NCBI GenBank assembly: GCA_965212025.1
Contig: OZ243039.1
Span: 992,001-1,056,000 of the forward strand
Source: G965212025 sp965212025
GTDB taxonomy: Bacteria; Pseudomonadota; Gammaproteobacteria; Poriferisulfidales; Oxydemutatoraceae
Reading direction: 5' to 3'
Length of the DNA: 64,000 bases
The notes below the pieces were generated by a model. That model had not been told where the DNA came from and did not search any database. It was given only the letters and a program-made list of their open reading frames with translations. The position numbers and the translations under genes were made by a program. Below are positions 34,626 through 42,716 of the stretch, in pieces (the first letter of the stretch is position 1; the number at the start of each line of letters is the position of its first letter).

Positions 34626-35327
34626 TTAAATATGCAGACTTGTCCCATTCGTTTTAAGCCACTCCTTGCATTCCCTAAAGTCTGAAATCACGTTCTCAAC
34701 GTGCCGCCAGTACCGTGGCGAGTGGTTAAGCTCCAATATATGGCACAGCTCGTGCACCACGACATAATCGACTATGCGGTGTGGTGCCATGATGATCCGC
34801 CAGTTGTAGGAAATGTCACCTGAAACTGAACAGGAACCCCATTTCGACTTGTAGTCCTTCACCCGCACGGGCTTCGGCTCAACCCTTATGGCTGATGCGT
34901 AGCGCTCGGTCTTCTCATGCAGGCGAAACAGTGCCTGCGACTTGTACCATTGAGCCAAAGAGGCTTTTACGGAACAGCCCACATCGCCTTCTGAAAGACC
35001 CGGTGGGACAGGTACCTCGATATATCCATTTTTGAACCCGACCTCGCCAGAGCCTCCTGCAACCTTTTTAAGGCGGTAGTTGCGTCCCAGAAAGAGGAAG
35101 GCCTCTCCGTTGACGTATTCCTTGGCCTTGGGCGGCGGGGTTTCCGCCTGAATCTTGAGTTGCTGCTGTATCCATCTAGACCTTTTCTGGATAAGGTTTT
35201 GAGCCCACCGGTCAGACAGGTTTTTCGGCATGGTCAGCTTGACCGTTTCCCCATCAAGCTGAATGGAGGCAGACCGCTTGCGGTTGGTACGCACGATCTT
35301 TACGCGGAAATCAAAATTGGCTGTCAC
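34626..35327 (-). CDS. YgjP-type (DUF45) zinc metallopeptidase
   Basis: A 233-residue protein with the WrbA-independent YgjP/DUF45 pattern: SKWGSCS (161-167), a zinc-binding HELCH at 192-196 and LNHSPRYW (200-207) with the third ligand region nearby. Such genes often sit at the end of type I restriction operons, and this one starts at a GTG overlapping the hsdR stop as GTGA. Its job there is not established. It ends TSLHI; a degenerate copy of this end lies 850 bp downstream. Confidence 0.88.
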   Translation of the reverse strand: MTANFDFRVKIVRTNRKRSASIQLDGETVKLTMPKNLSDRWAQNLIQKRSRWIQQQLKIQAETPPPKAKEYVNGEAFLFLGRNYRLKKVAGGSGEVGFKNGYIEVPVPPGLSEGDVGCSVKASLAQWYKSQALFRLHEKTERYASAIRVEPKPVRVKDYKSKWGSCSVSGDISYNWRIIMAPHRIVDYVVVHELCHILELNHSPRYWRHVENVISDFRECKEWLKTNGTSLHI

Positions 35328-38302
35328 TTGAACTTTCTCTTTGCCAGTTCCATAAAGCGGTCGCTCACTGCTTTAACGGGCGACTCGTCAAAATGCTCAA
35401 TCAGGGCTCGCCTGATAATCTTCCTGACTCTTTTCTGTTCGTCCCATTTTTCCCAGAACCCCACAACGTGGGTTGCTTCCTCTATTTTGGAGACCAGAGA
35501 CCGAGTCAGCATTTTGAGTTTTTCTGCTCTTTCCTCATCAGGGCTTTCGCCAGCTTGGGGTTTCTGGATTTCTGCTTCCAGGATGTTGTAGAAAGGAGAC
35601 TCTTTCATGGAAAGGCCGAGGTCATCCGCTTTCTTTTTGTGGTCGGCTTCCATGTTGTCACCTAAATCTATGAGGCCTTGAACCAATTCATCCCACTTTT
35701 CTCCGTGTCTGCGAATGATGTCTTCCAAACGCTCGGAGAGAGACTTGTAATATTCAGGGTCATCGTCGAAGTTAACCTTGATGTGACTCCGGATTGCGTT
35801 CACCATTTCAGATGCCCTTGATCTGGATGACTTGTACTGTCCTAACCGCTCTTTGAGGTCTTTTCCAAACAAGTCAACAGGGGCGATTCTGGTGGCAATT
35901 CCGGTTGAGTCAACATGCTCTTCAATCAGTCTCCTAACCTTCTCGCCTGCTGCCGTGATATCCAACTGTTCGTCCCGATAACGATTTTTCGCACCAAGAG
36001 TAATTTTTCCCAGGTTCTTGAGATCGTGACAAAATGGGGCAGCCGCAGGGTTGGGGAGAATAATGTCCATTTGCCTTGCAAAGACCTGAAAATCTGCCTG
36101 GAAGTTCCGTCTTTTGACTGCATCTTCCAATGCCAAAATACATTCTTCCCAATCATCCATATCCAGCCCTTTGAAGTATTGAATAACACGAGTGTGGGAA
36201 TTCTTGAGTTTCGGAATTTCGTCCTTTAGTTCTATCAATGCACCCTGAACATCGTCCGTTGAAAACATGCTCAACGCTTCATCGATGTAGTCGCTTAGGC
36301 CATAGTAGTCAACGATGTAGCCTCGGAACTTTTGCCTGTTTGGACGGTTCACCCGCGCGATTGCCTGCAGAAGGTTGTGGTCAGAGAGCTTACGGTCCAG
36401 GTACATAACCTGTGCGATGGGTGCATCAAAGCCGGTCAACAGCATGTCTTTGACGATAAGGAAACTCAGGTCTGACTGACCTTCACCTGTCCCGAAAGGT
36501 TTCTTGAAATCTTCAATCTGCCGTTTGTGTTTATTGCCGTCTGTATGTTCCCGGAACCGTTTCGGGTCGTTCTGTTCGCACGAGATGATCACTGCTGACT
36601 CAGGCGCTTCTAACCTATCCAGCTGCTCCTTGTAGGTAATCGCCGCTTTGCGGGATGAGGTGGCAATCATCGCCTTGAAGCCATTGGGCTGGATATGTTC
36701 ACAGTAATGTTCGAGGATATCTGCGCACACTTCGCGAATGCGGAGAGGTGCCTCCAGAATCGCCTTTTCAGTTCCGTATTTCTTTTTGACTGCCGCCTTT
36801 TCCTCGGCAGGACTGTCCGATAAGTAGTCCTCGAAGAGATTATCAAGCGAGCCTCCTGCCACTTGAAGCTCTGCCTCCCTGCCTTCATACACAATCTGGA
36901 TTGTTGCTCCGTCTTTTACGGCTTCTTCGATGGTGTAGGTGTCGATATAAGACCCAAACTCGCGACTGGTCTTCTGCGTTTTGATAAGAGGCGTCCCGGT
37001 GAAGGCGATCTTTGGGGCATTAGGGAGCGCCGAGTTTAGTGCTGCGCCTAGGGTGCCATACTGAGTCCGGTGCGCTTCATCTGTCAGAACAATGATTTTT
37101 TCCGATTCATTGAGAACCGGAAATTCATCGCCATTTGTCCTCTCTTGGAACTTCTGAACTGTGGCTATGACGATATTTGAAGAGTCTGTCATCAAGAGTT
37201 CCTTCAGGGACTCTATCGAGTCTGCGTGTTGGACTGTCTCGCTTTGCGCACGGGTGAAAGTAGCGTTCAATTGGGTGTCCAACTGGGTTCTGTCAGTGAG
37301 AAAGACGAGTTTACGGTCTCGCAGCTCCGGGTCTCTGCGCATCTTTATAGTCAAGAAGACCATGGTCAGCGACTTGCCCGAACCTTGCGTGTGCCAGATG
37401 ACACCGCCTTTTTCTCTGCGACTTGAGCCTGCCTTGATGCGTTTAATGGTCTTGTGAACTGCGCGGAACTGCTGATATCGGGCAATTTTCTTAACGGTAC
37501 GCCCATCAACCGGTTCGAAGACCGTGAAGTTCTGCACAATGTCGAGGAAGTTGGCCTTGGAGAACAGACCTGCAATCAGTATCCCCTGGGAATTTGCTTC
37601 TGAACCCACCTGCTCAACGTTTAGAGGGTAGGGGTCTTTCCACTCCAAATAATGTTCCATGCGGGACGTGATCGAGCCAAACCGTGCCTTGCTCCCACAG
37701 CTGGAGACCATCATCTGGTTGTAATAAAAGAGCTTCTCCGCACCCTCGTCATCAGATGGGCTTCTGCGATTTGCATAACGCAGAAGCTGGTTAATGCCTG
37801 CCTGCATCGGATCGGTGATGTATGGAGATTTACATTCAATGACTGCCAGAGGAAGTCCATTCACGAATAGAACAATGTCGGGGATGATGTTTTGATGAAC
37901 ACCGGAGACCTTGAACTGGCTGGTACAAAGGAACTCATTACTCTCTGGGGTTTGAAAATCTATGATACGGACTGTCTGACCTTTGTTCCCCTTACCCAAG
38001 TCCTGCATCACTGAGACGCACCGGTTGAGGGCATTCCATATGAACTGATTTGCTTCAATCAGATTGCTGTGAGGGGTTTTGATGAGATCACGCACCACTT
38101 TGCTGAGGTTCCCGGCATCTATCCACGGATTAATGCGTTTGATGCTTGCGGCAAGTCGTTTCTCAAGAACCACATCCTTGAAAGACCCCCGTTCACCAAA
38201 CCCATCGGGGGAAAGTTCTGCCGCTTCGACATACGACCACCCCAAAGACTGGAGTTGTTTCAGTGCGGGAAGTTCTACGCTGTCACGCTCGTCCGTACTC
38301 AC
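35324..38302 (-). CDS. hsdR: Type I restriction enzyme R subunit
   Basis: A 992-residue motor nuclease with an intact frame. The N-terminal PD-(D/E)XK nuclease core is PDIVLF (D142) and AVIECKSP (E156, K158). The SF2 helicase has Walker A TQGSGKS at 305-311, DEAH at 408-411, FTGTPL and IARVNRPN. A C-terminal helical domain follows that binds HsdM. The start is a GTG overlapping the DUF2513 stop as GTGA. HsdR cuts DNA only in complex with HsdM and HsdS, both of which are frameshifted here. Three decayed copies of its 5' end lie upstream. Confidence 0.96.
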   Translation of the reverse strand: MSTDERDSVELPALKQLQSLGWSYVEAAELSPDGFGERGSFKDVVLEKRLAASIKRINPWIDAGNLSKVVRDLIKTPHSNLIEANQFIWNALNRCVSVMQDLGKGNKGQTVRIIDFQTPESNEFLCTSQFKVSGVHQNIIPDIVLFVNGLPLAVIECKSPYITDPMQAGINQLLRYANRRSPSDDEGAEKLFYYNQMMVSSCGSKARFGSITSRMEHYLEWKDPYPLNVEQVGSEANSQGILIAGLFSKANFLDIVQNFTVFEPVDGRTVKKIARYQQFRAVHKTIKRIKAGSSRREKGGVIWHTQGSGKSLTMVFLTIKMRRDPELRDRKLVFLTDRTQLDTQLNATFTRAQSETVQHADSIESLKELLMTDSSNIVIATVQKFQERTNGDEFPVLNESEKIIVLTDEAHRTQYGTLGAALNSALPNAPKIAFTGTPLIKTQKTSREFGSYIDTYTIEEAVKDGATIQIVYEGREAELQVAGGSLDNLFEDYLSDSPAEEKAAVKKKYGTEKAILEAPLRIREVCADILEHYCEHIQPNGFKAMIATSSRKAAITYKEQLDRLEAPESAVIISCEQNDPKRFREHTDGNKHKRQIEDFKKPFGTGEGQSDLSFLIVKDMLLTGFDAPIAQVMYLDRKLSDHNLLQAIARVNRPNRQKFRGYIVDYYGLSDYIDEALSMFSTDDVQGALIELKDEIPKLKNSHTRVIQYFKGLDMDDWEECILALEDAVKRRNFQADFQVFARQMDIILPNPAAAPFCHDLKNLGKITLGAKNRYRDEQLDITAAGEKVRRLIEEHVDSTGIATRIAPVDLFGKDLKERLGQYKSSRSRASEMVNAIRSHIKVNFDDDPEYYKSLSERLEDIIRRHGEKWDELVQGLIDLGDNMEADHKKKADDLGLSMKESPFYNILEAEIQKPQAGESPDEERAEKLKMLTRSLVSKIEEATHVVGFWEKWDEQKRVRKIIRRALIEHFDESPVKAVSDRFMELAKRKFK

Positions 38303-38673
38303 AACGCCTCTAACATCTTTAAGACCGCTTGTTTAAGTAAAGTTTCCAGGGCGCCAAAACTAACGGAGCTCCATTTGCTACCGAGCTCTTTTTTTACAGT
38401 CTGCCAGATGGAATCATCTCTTGCATTGTCAAGAAACTCATGCCCTCTCCAAGCAAGATTTACTTGAAGATAAAATCCAACAGGTGAGTTTATGGTTTTC
38501 AGATGTTTTCCGGCAACAAAACCTGCATCAACGAGTAAGCCCACGTGCTGCTGGATACATTTGGTACTATGTTCTCTAGTCCGAATACCCCTGCTATCCC
38601 CCATCCCTTGGGGATCGTCGCAAGACTCAATCTCCAGTAAGATTTTTCTGATGAGGTCAAAATCTCTGATCAT
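38299..38673 (-). CDS. DUF2513 protein, intact copy A
   Basis: A 124-residue protein with the family look of DUF2513: RDFDLIRKILLEIESCDDP at the start (18 residues shown), QQHVGLLVDAGFVAG, LAWRGHEFLDNARDDSIW and a closing FGALETLLKQAVLKML. It resembles a small winged-helix DNA-binding protein, but the family has no assigned function. It is coupled at both ends: ATGA with a 26-codon frame upstream and GTGA with hsdR downstream. Co-expression with the R subunit is likely. A regulatory or immunity role is inference. It is the least altered of three copies. Confidence 0.85.
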   Translation of the reverse strand: MIRDFDLIRKILLEIESCDDPQGMGDSRGIRTREHSTKCIQQHVGLLVDAGFVAGKHLKTINSPVGFYLQVNLAWRGHEFLDNARDDSIWQTVKKELGSKWSSVSFGALETLLKQAVLKMLEAL

Positions 38674-38750
38674 ACCGACACTCGTACTTTGCCCGTCAAC
38701 AGACCTTGCGTGAGAGTTTTTTTGAACTCGAATTGCCTTAATTTTTTCAT
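38670..38750 (-). CDS. 26-codon frame resembling the HsdS C-terminus, copy A
   Basis: A frame of 26 codons (MKKLRQFEFKKTLTQGLL then TGKVRVSV) with GGAG 5 bases before its ATG and a stop overlapping the DUF2513 start as ATGA. Its last 18 residues mimic the HsdS end (LKKALMQDLLTGKVRVAV). The same frame precedes the other two DUF2513 copies. It may be the left-over tail of a former hsdS fused to a new start, now acting as a leader that couples translation of DUF2513, or simply a relic. Confidence 0.55.
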   Translation of the reverse strand: MKKLRQFEFKKTLTQGLLTGKVRVSV

Positions 38751-38987
38751 AACTTCTCCATTGATAAAATTAAAAATGCTCTTGTGAACTGGGTGGTGTG
38801 TCTGCATATTTATGGATACAGAAGTCATAGCTACTTCAACAATGCACCCCACTCTGCATACTGTAGAGAGATTCTACTTCATTTCATAAGTGTATGTAAC
38901 AAATATGGGTGACTGCACTTGATGCTTCGGGTAGCTATTGTTTTTATTTTCGTTCGATATTCCGGCTTATCATTGGTTAAGTGAGGC

Positions 38988-39092
38988 TAGCTATATCTCT
39001 GGGAAGTTTTAGCTGCTTCAATATACGACCGTCCTTAAGATCGGTGCTATCTCAAAGAGATAGTTCCGTCTTGCTCATCTGTATTCACATTT
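38988..39092 (-). pseudogene. Decayed copy of the hsdR 5' end (fragment 3)
   Basis: GGGAAGTTTTAGCTGCTTC (38999 on) then ATATACGACCGTCC corresponds to GGAAAGTTCTGCCGCTTC then ACATACGACCACCC in the first codons of hsdR (38210-38245). The similarity runs on, weaker and with a rearranged TATCTCAAAGAGATA, to the TCATCTGTATTCAC that matches TCGTCCGTACTCAC at the hsdR start. It lies directly beyond the upstream leader of DUF2513 copy A. Not translatable. Confidence 0.65.
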
Positions 39093-39119
39093 TTGCAATT
39101 ATGTCACTGGCAAGACTTT

Positions 39120-39534
39120 TTAACCACCCCAAATTCCGCTTTCTTTTTTCTTATGTTTTTCCTTCAATACTTCGACTTCGTTTTTTAACACTTTAACTTC
39201 TTCTTTCATTTTGACTTCCTCTTCGTACTCCTTCAATTTTGCTTTTCATCTCTTTAAATTCTTCTTTTGCTTCTTTAGCTATGTTAGTCATTTCATCGAG
39301 ATAATCGTGGCCTGCATTAGTAAGTTTCACGTAAAAATAGGGGTTAATTATCCCTATTTGCTTTGACCTTTCACCTACAATAAAACTTTCATCAATAAGT
39401 AAGCCCACGTGGTATTGGATAACGCCAGTACTGGCCGGTTCATATTTAATCGTGTTGTGTGTAGCCCCTGCCTAACAGGGCAGGACTCAGCTTCTAGTAA
39501 AGTTTTTCTGATGAGGTCAATATCTCTTTTCATG
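39120..39534 (-). pseudogene. DUF2513-coiled-coil copy B, frameshifted
   Basis: From the ATG at 39534 the frame begins MKRDIDLIRKTLLEAES like the other copies. It goes out of frame and resumes as IQYHVGLLIDESFIVGE and NPYFYVKLTNAGHDYLDEM. It then continues in yet another frame as a charged coil (KLKEYEEEVKMKEEVKVL) to a stop at 39120. At least two frameshifts are needed. Like copy C, and unlike copy A, it carries a coiled-coil tail. Confidence 0.75.
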
Positions 39535-39609
39535 CCGGCACCTGTACTTGTCTGTCAACAGGCCTCCCGTTAGAGTTTTATTGAGCTCCGATAGCTTTAA
39601 TGTTTTCAT
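39517..39609 (-). pseudogene. HsdS-tail-like 26-codon frame, copy B
   Basis: Begins MKTLKLSELNKTLTGGLL at 39609 like copies A and C, then loses the frame through a small deletion (DKYRCRHEKRY instead of GKVQVSV) and runs over the DUF2513 start. The CCTTCTCCGTTGATAAAATT block upstream (minus strand GGAGAAGG ribosome site) is conserved with the other copies. Confidence 0.6.
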
Positions 39610-39839
39610 ACCTTCTCCGTTGATAAAATTCAAAATGCCCTGGTGAGTTAGGGAGAGTGTCTGCATGTCAACGGATACACGGTTCGTAGTTGTTTTCATC
39701 CTGCTAATGGTTGTAAAACACTACTCTTTTTTATCAGAGTGTGCCGCAATAGATAAGCAAAATGTGATTAATACCTCTAATTTCGGTATTTATTTTGGCT
39801 TTTGGCTGGTATTTCAACTTTTCCATATTTATGAAGTGA

Positions 39840-39935
39840 GCTCCGACTCATCTGTGCCAGTTTCGCCGCTTTGGCATACAACCATCTCAAAGATCGGCTC
39901 CACACCAACATGAAGTAGTTTCACCATACTCATTC
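39840..39935 (-). pseudogene. Decayed copy of the hsdR 5' end (fragment 2)
   Basis: GCCGCTTTGGCATACAACC and CTCAAAGATCGGC at about 39869-39899 match GCCGCTTCGACATACGACC and CCCAAAGACTGGAG of hsdR; the GTTTCACCATACTCATTCAC stretch after it fits the hsdR start region loosely. It sits between the coiled-coil gene and the leader of copy B, the same relative position as the other fragments. Confidence 0.55.
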
Positions 39936-39942
39936 ACGTTCA

Positions 39943-41117
39943 CTAATCGGGAAACAGAGAACGGCGGAAAAATTCTGCCATCAGTTTGAAAGTAAATTTT
40001 CCTCCTTCTAATTTTCCGATTTCTTTTCTTAATTTCTTAATCTCTTCCTTCATTTTATCTTCATCTATCTTTTTAACTTTTTTTGCTAATTTTTCGAAGT
40101 CGATTTTTAGTTTTTTAATATCATCTTTGATTTTTTCTTCACTCTTTTTTCTATCTTTCTCTTCTAATATTTTGATTTCTTTTTTTAGCTCATTAATTTC
40201 TTTATCTTTCATTCCAACATCTATTGCCCTATCTTTTGCTACTCGTTTAACTGACAAGCTATGGTATGGAAGAATACCCCTCGAATTTATTCCCCTGTAT
40301 TTTCTTTCAGCTTCCATTTGCATTTTATATTCATCATTTAACTCAGGGTTCACCTCTAACTCTTTAATTGCTTTCTTTAACTCTTCAGCGCTAACCTTTA
40401 TAACTCTCTCTTTCATTTTATATTCATCATTTAACTCAGCTTTCTCCTTTAACTCTTTAATTGCTTTCTTTAACTCTTCAGCGCTAACCTTTATAACTCT
40501 CTCTTTCATTTTATATTCATCATTTAACTCAGCTTTCTCCTTTAACTCTTTAATTGCTTTCTTTAACTCTTCAGCGCTAACCTTTATAACTCTCTCTTTC
40601 ATTTTATATTCATCATTTAACTCAGCTTTCTCCTTTACACTCAATTCACCCCAAACTCTTTAATTTCTTTCTTTAACTCTTTAGCGCTACCCTTTATAAC
40701 TCTCTCTTTCATTTGATATTCATCATTTCTCTTGGCTTTCTCTTTTAACTCTTCAATTTTGTTTTTTATCTCATAAATTGAGTAATTTATTCTTTTAATT
40801 ACATCTTTTTCCCCATTCCCTTCTTTCACTTCTTCAACTTTGTTTCTCATCTCTTTATATACTTCTTTTCTTAGATCAAGATAATCGTAACCTGCTGTAG
40901 CAAGTTTCACGTTAATGTAAAAGTCAATTCTCACTACCTCGTTTGATTTTATCCCTGAAACTAAACCTGTATCAACTAGTAAGCCAACGTTGTATTGGGT
41001 AAGTTCAGCACTATATCCTTCAATCTGGATGTCTCGGCTATCCGATATTCCTTGGGGGTTATCACAAGATTTAACTTCCAATAAAATTTTTCTGATGAGG
41101 TCAGGATCTCTTTTCAT
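39943..41117 (-). pseudogene. DUF2513 + coiled-coil repeat protein, copy C, split by a 17-bp insertion
   Basis: The frame from 41117 to 40641 gives a DUF2513-like start (MKRDPDLIRKILLEVKSC, QYNVGLLVDTGLVSG, AGYDYLDLRKEVY) that turns into charged coiled coil and stops. A second frame, 40644-39943, overlaps it as TTGA and continues with three identical 31-residue repeats (ELNDEYKMKERVIKVSAE then ELKKAIKELKEKA), a fourth diverged repeat and about 110 more Lys/Glu-rich residues. Aligning the repeats shows about 17 bp inserted at 40643-40660; without it the two frames join into one protein of about 390 residues. They might instead be two coupled proteins. Function unknown; the DNA is strongly AT-rich. 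Confidence 0.6.
40381..40659. repeat. Three 93-bp direct repeats coding a 31-residue coiled-coil unit
   Basis: CTCTTCAGCGCTAAC recurs at 40381, 40474 and 40567, an exact 93-bp period. The three units look identical, so they are recent. Diverged units flank them on both sides (40288-40380 and 40660-40750). Copy number can change without shifting the frame, so protein length may vary among strains. Confidence 0.9.
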
Positions 41118-41194
41118 ACCGACACCTGTACTTTGCCCGTTAACAGACCTTGCGTGAGAGTTTTATTGAGATCCGATTGCTTTAATTTTTTCAT
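41114..41194 (-). CDS. HsdS-tail-like 26-codon frame, copy C
   Basis: MKKLKQSDLNKTLTQGLL then TGKVQVSV, with GGAG 5 bases before its ATG and an ATGA overlap with the start of DUF2513 copy C. It is a close parallel of the 38670-38750 frame (20 of 26 residues alike by eye). That the ribosome site, frame and coupling all survive in two of three copies suggests they are either young or useful. Confidence 0.5.
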   Translation of the reverse strand: MKKLKQSDLNKTLTQGLLTGKVQVSV

Positions 41195-41399
41195 AACTTC
41201 TCCATTGATAAAATTCAAAACGCTCTTGTAAACTGAGTAAGGTGTCCGCACATCTACGGATACAGTGGTCGTAGTTGCTTCAGCGGCTGATCCTGCCCAC
41301 AGCGTCGGAATGCTACTCCTTTTTATCAGTGCGTGCAACTTTGCTCGGGATTCTAGTTTTTCAGGCATTGATGAAGGGGGCTTATCTCTTCGAAGGTAA

Positions 41400-41500
41400 G
41401 TTTCGGTGCTTCGTTAGGCGGTCACCCCAAAGACTAGAGTTGTTTCAGTACGGGAAGCTCTACACTGTCTGGTTCGTCAGATGCCGTAGTCTCTTCTTAT
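41400..41500 (-). pseudogene. Decayed copy of the hsdR 5' end (fragment 1)
   Basis: Immediately after the hsdS stop the minus strand reads ASDEPDSVELPVLKQL, stop, SLG, matching STDERDSVELPALKQLQSLG of HsdR. At DNA level CCCCAAAGACTAGAGTTGTTTCAGTACGGGAAG-type sequence (41428-41460) parallels 38240-38272. Stop codons rule out function. Its position shows that hsdR once followed hsdS directly. Confidence 0.85.
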
Positions 41501-41502
41501 TC

Positions 41503-42716
41503 CTACACCGCCACCCTGACCTTACCTGTTAGCAGGTCTTGCATGAGGGCTTTTTTGAGAGATTGGAGTTTATTGACTTGTGCTCCGGTGTTCTCAGTCA
41601 CTTCATCAACAGAGGTGAGAATAGATGCGATTTTCTTTTGTTCGAGGAGGGGAGGAGTCAACGCAGAAAAAGTTGCCAAATCTTTCCATGATGTTCTTGG
41701 CATGATATTCCCGGCGGAACCCTCAACTGCGTTCGCAACAAATTTATCTGATGAGCAGATGTAATAAAGAAAGACAGGATTTGTAGTCTTGCTCGGTGTG
41801 ATAACTAGTATATCGGTAGAACAAATCCCAACACAGTCAGGAAACGCAACCTTGTGCAAATAAGGGCGGAGTTTTCCGAAAAGCGTATCCTCTTTAAGAA
41901 ATTTTGTCTTAGCGGAAATAATTTCCGAAGAATTACCAAATTTCTTTATGGATCTTGCTTCAGAGGCTAAATGTTCCAATCCTAAATATAATGTTTCAGT
42001 CATTCTTGGTTCTGGAATAAATCTAGTGGTTCGGTTGGAGGCTATGTCGGAGAATCTTCTTATATTCCAGCTTTCCGGGATTCTCCCCAATTCGCTGTTT
42101 TTGAACTTTGTGTGACCAATGCCTTTGGTCAACAGGTCTTGCATGATGGCTTTTTTGAGGCTTTTGAGTTTATTGATTTGTGCCCGGGTGTTCTCAATCA
42201 CCTCATCAACAGAGGTGAGAATGGATGCGATTTTCTTTTGTTCAGGGAGGGGGGGGAAGAGGCCAAGAATTCTCGACATTTTATCTTTGTTAAGAGTTGC
42301 GCCCTTTACTGCTTGGTCAACTTCTGCCAACAAATCCCAAGACTGCAAACCGTAATAAAGGAAATCTCTGTCTATGCTCGTATTATCTTTTGCTATGAAT
42401 CCTACAATCGCCTCGTTTGTGTAAAGAGGAGATTTGGTGATGCTCAATCGACCAATTGTGAGTTTGAAACTCATAATGACTGTCCCCGAGGGGATGAGTT
42501 TTACATTACTATTTTTAACACCTCCATCGCTTATGTATTCTCCTGTATCGTCAATGTATTTACCTTTCAGGTCTTTGATTGAACCCATTTATTTTTCCGA
42601 ATTCCCCCAAAGTCCCAATAAGATTCATTATTTCTGCTCGGGGTTCCACCTATCGAAAAGTCAAAGAAATCACTCACATACGACTCTACCCACCCTTTTG
42701 GAACTTTCTCACTCAT
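41503..42716 (-). pseudogene. hsdS: Type I restriction specificity subunit gene, one frameshift
   Basis: The frame starts at 42716 (overlapping the hsdM stop by 8 bp) with MSEKVPKGWVES and the typical FSIGGTPSRNNESYW, then runs into a stop after 49 codons. One base added near 42587 (TGGGTTCAATC to TGGGTTTCAATC) restores WVSIKDLKGKYIDDTGEY and the rest: target domain 1, the central PPLPEQKKIASILTSVDEV repeat, target domain 2, and a second PPLLEQKKIASILTSVDEV repeat ending LLTGKVRVAV. The 361 codons from 42588 are intact. As it stands the first target domain is broken. Either a true mutation or a sequencing indel. Confidence 0.88.

Noticed and set aside
39986..40663. 225-codon plus-strand hydrophobic protein (Phe/Ser-rich repeats)
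   Set aside because: It is the antisense of the Lys/Glu-rich coiled coil, whose AAA and GAA codons read as Phe and Ser/Leu on the other strand.
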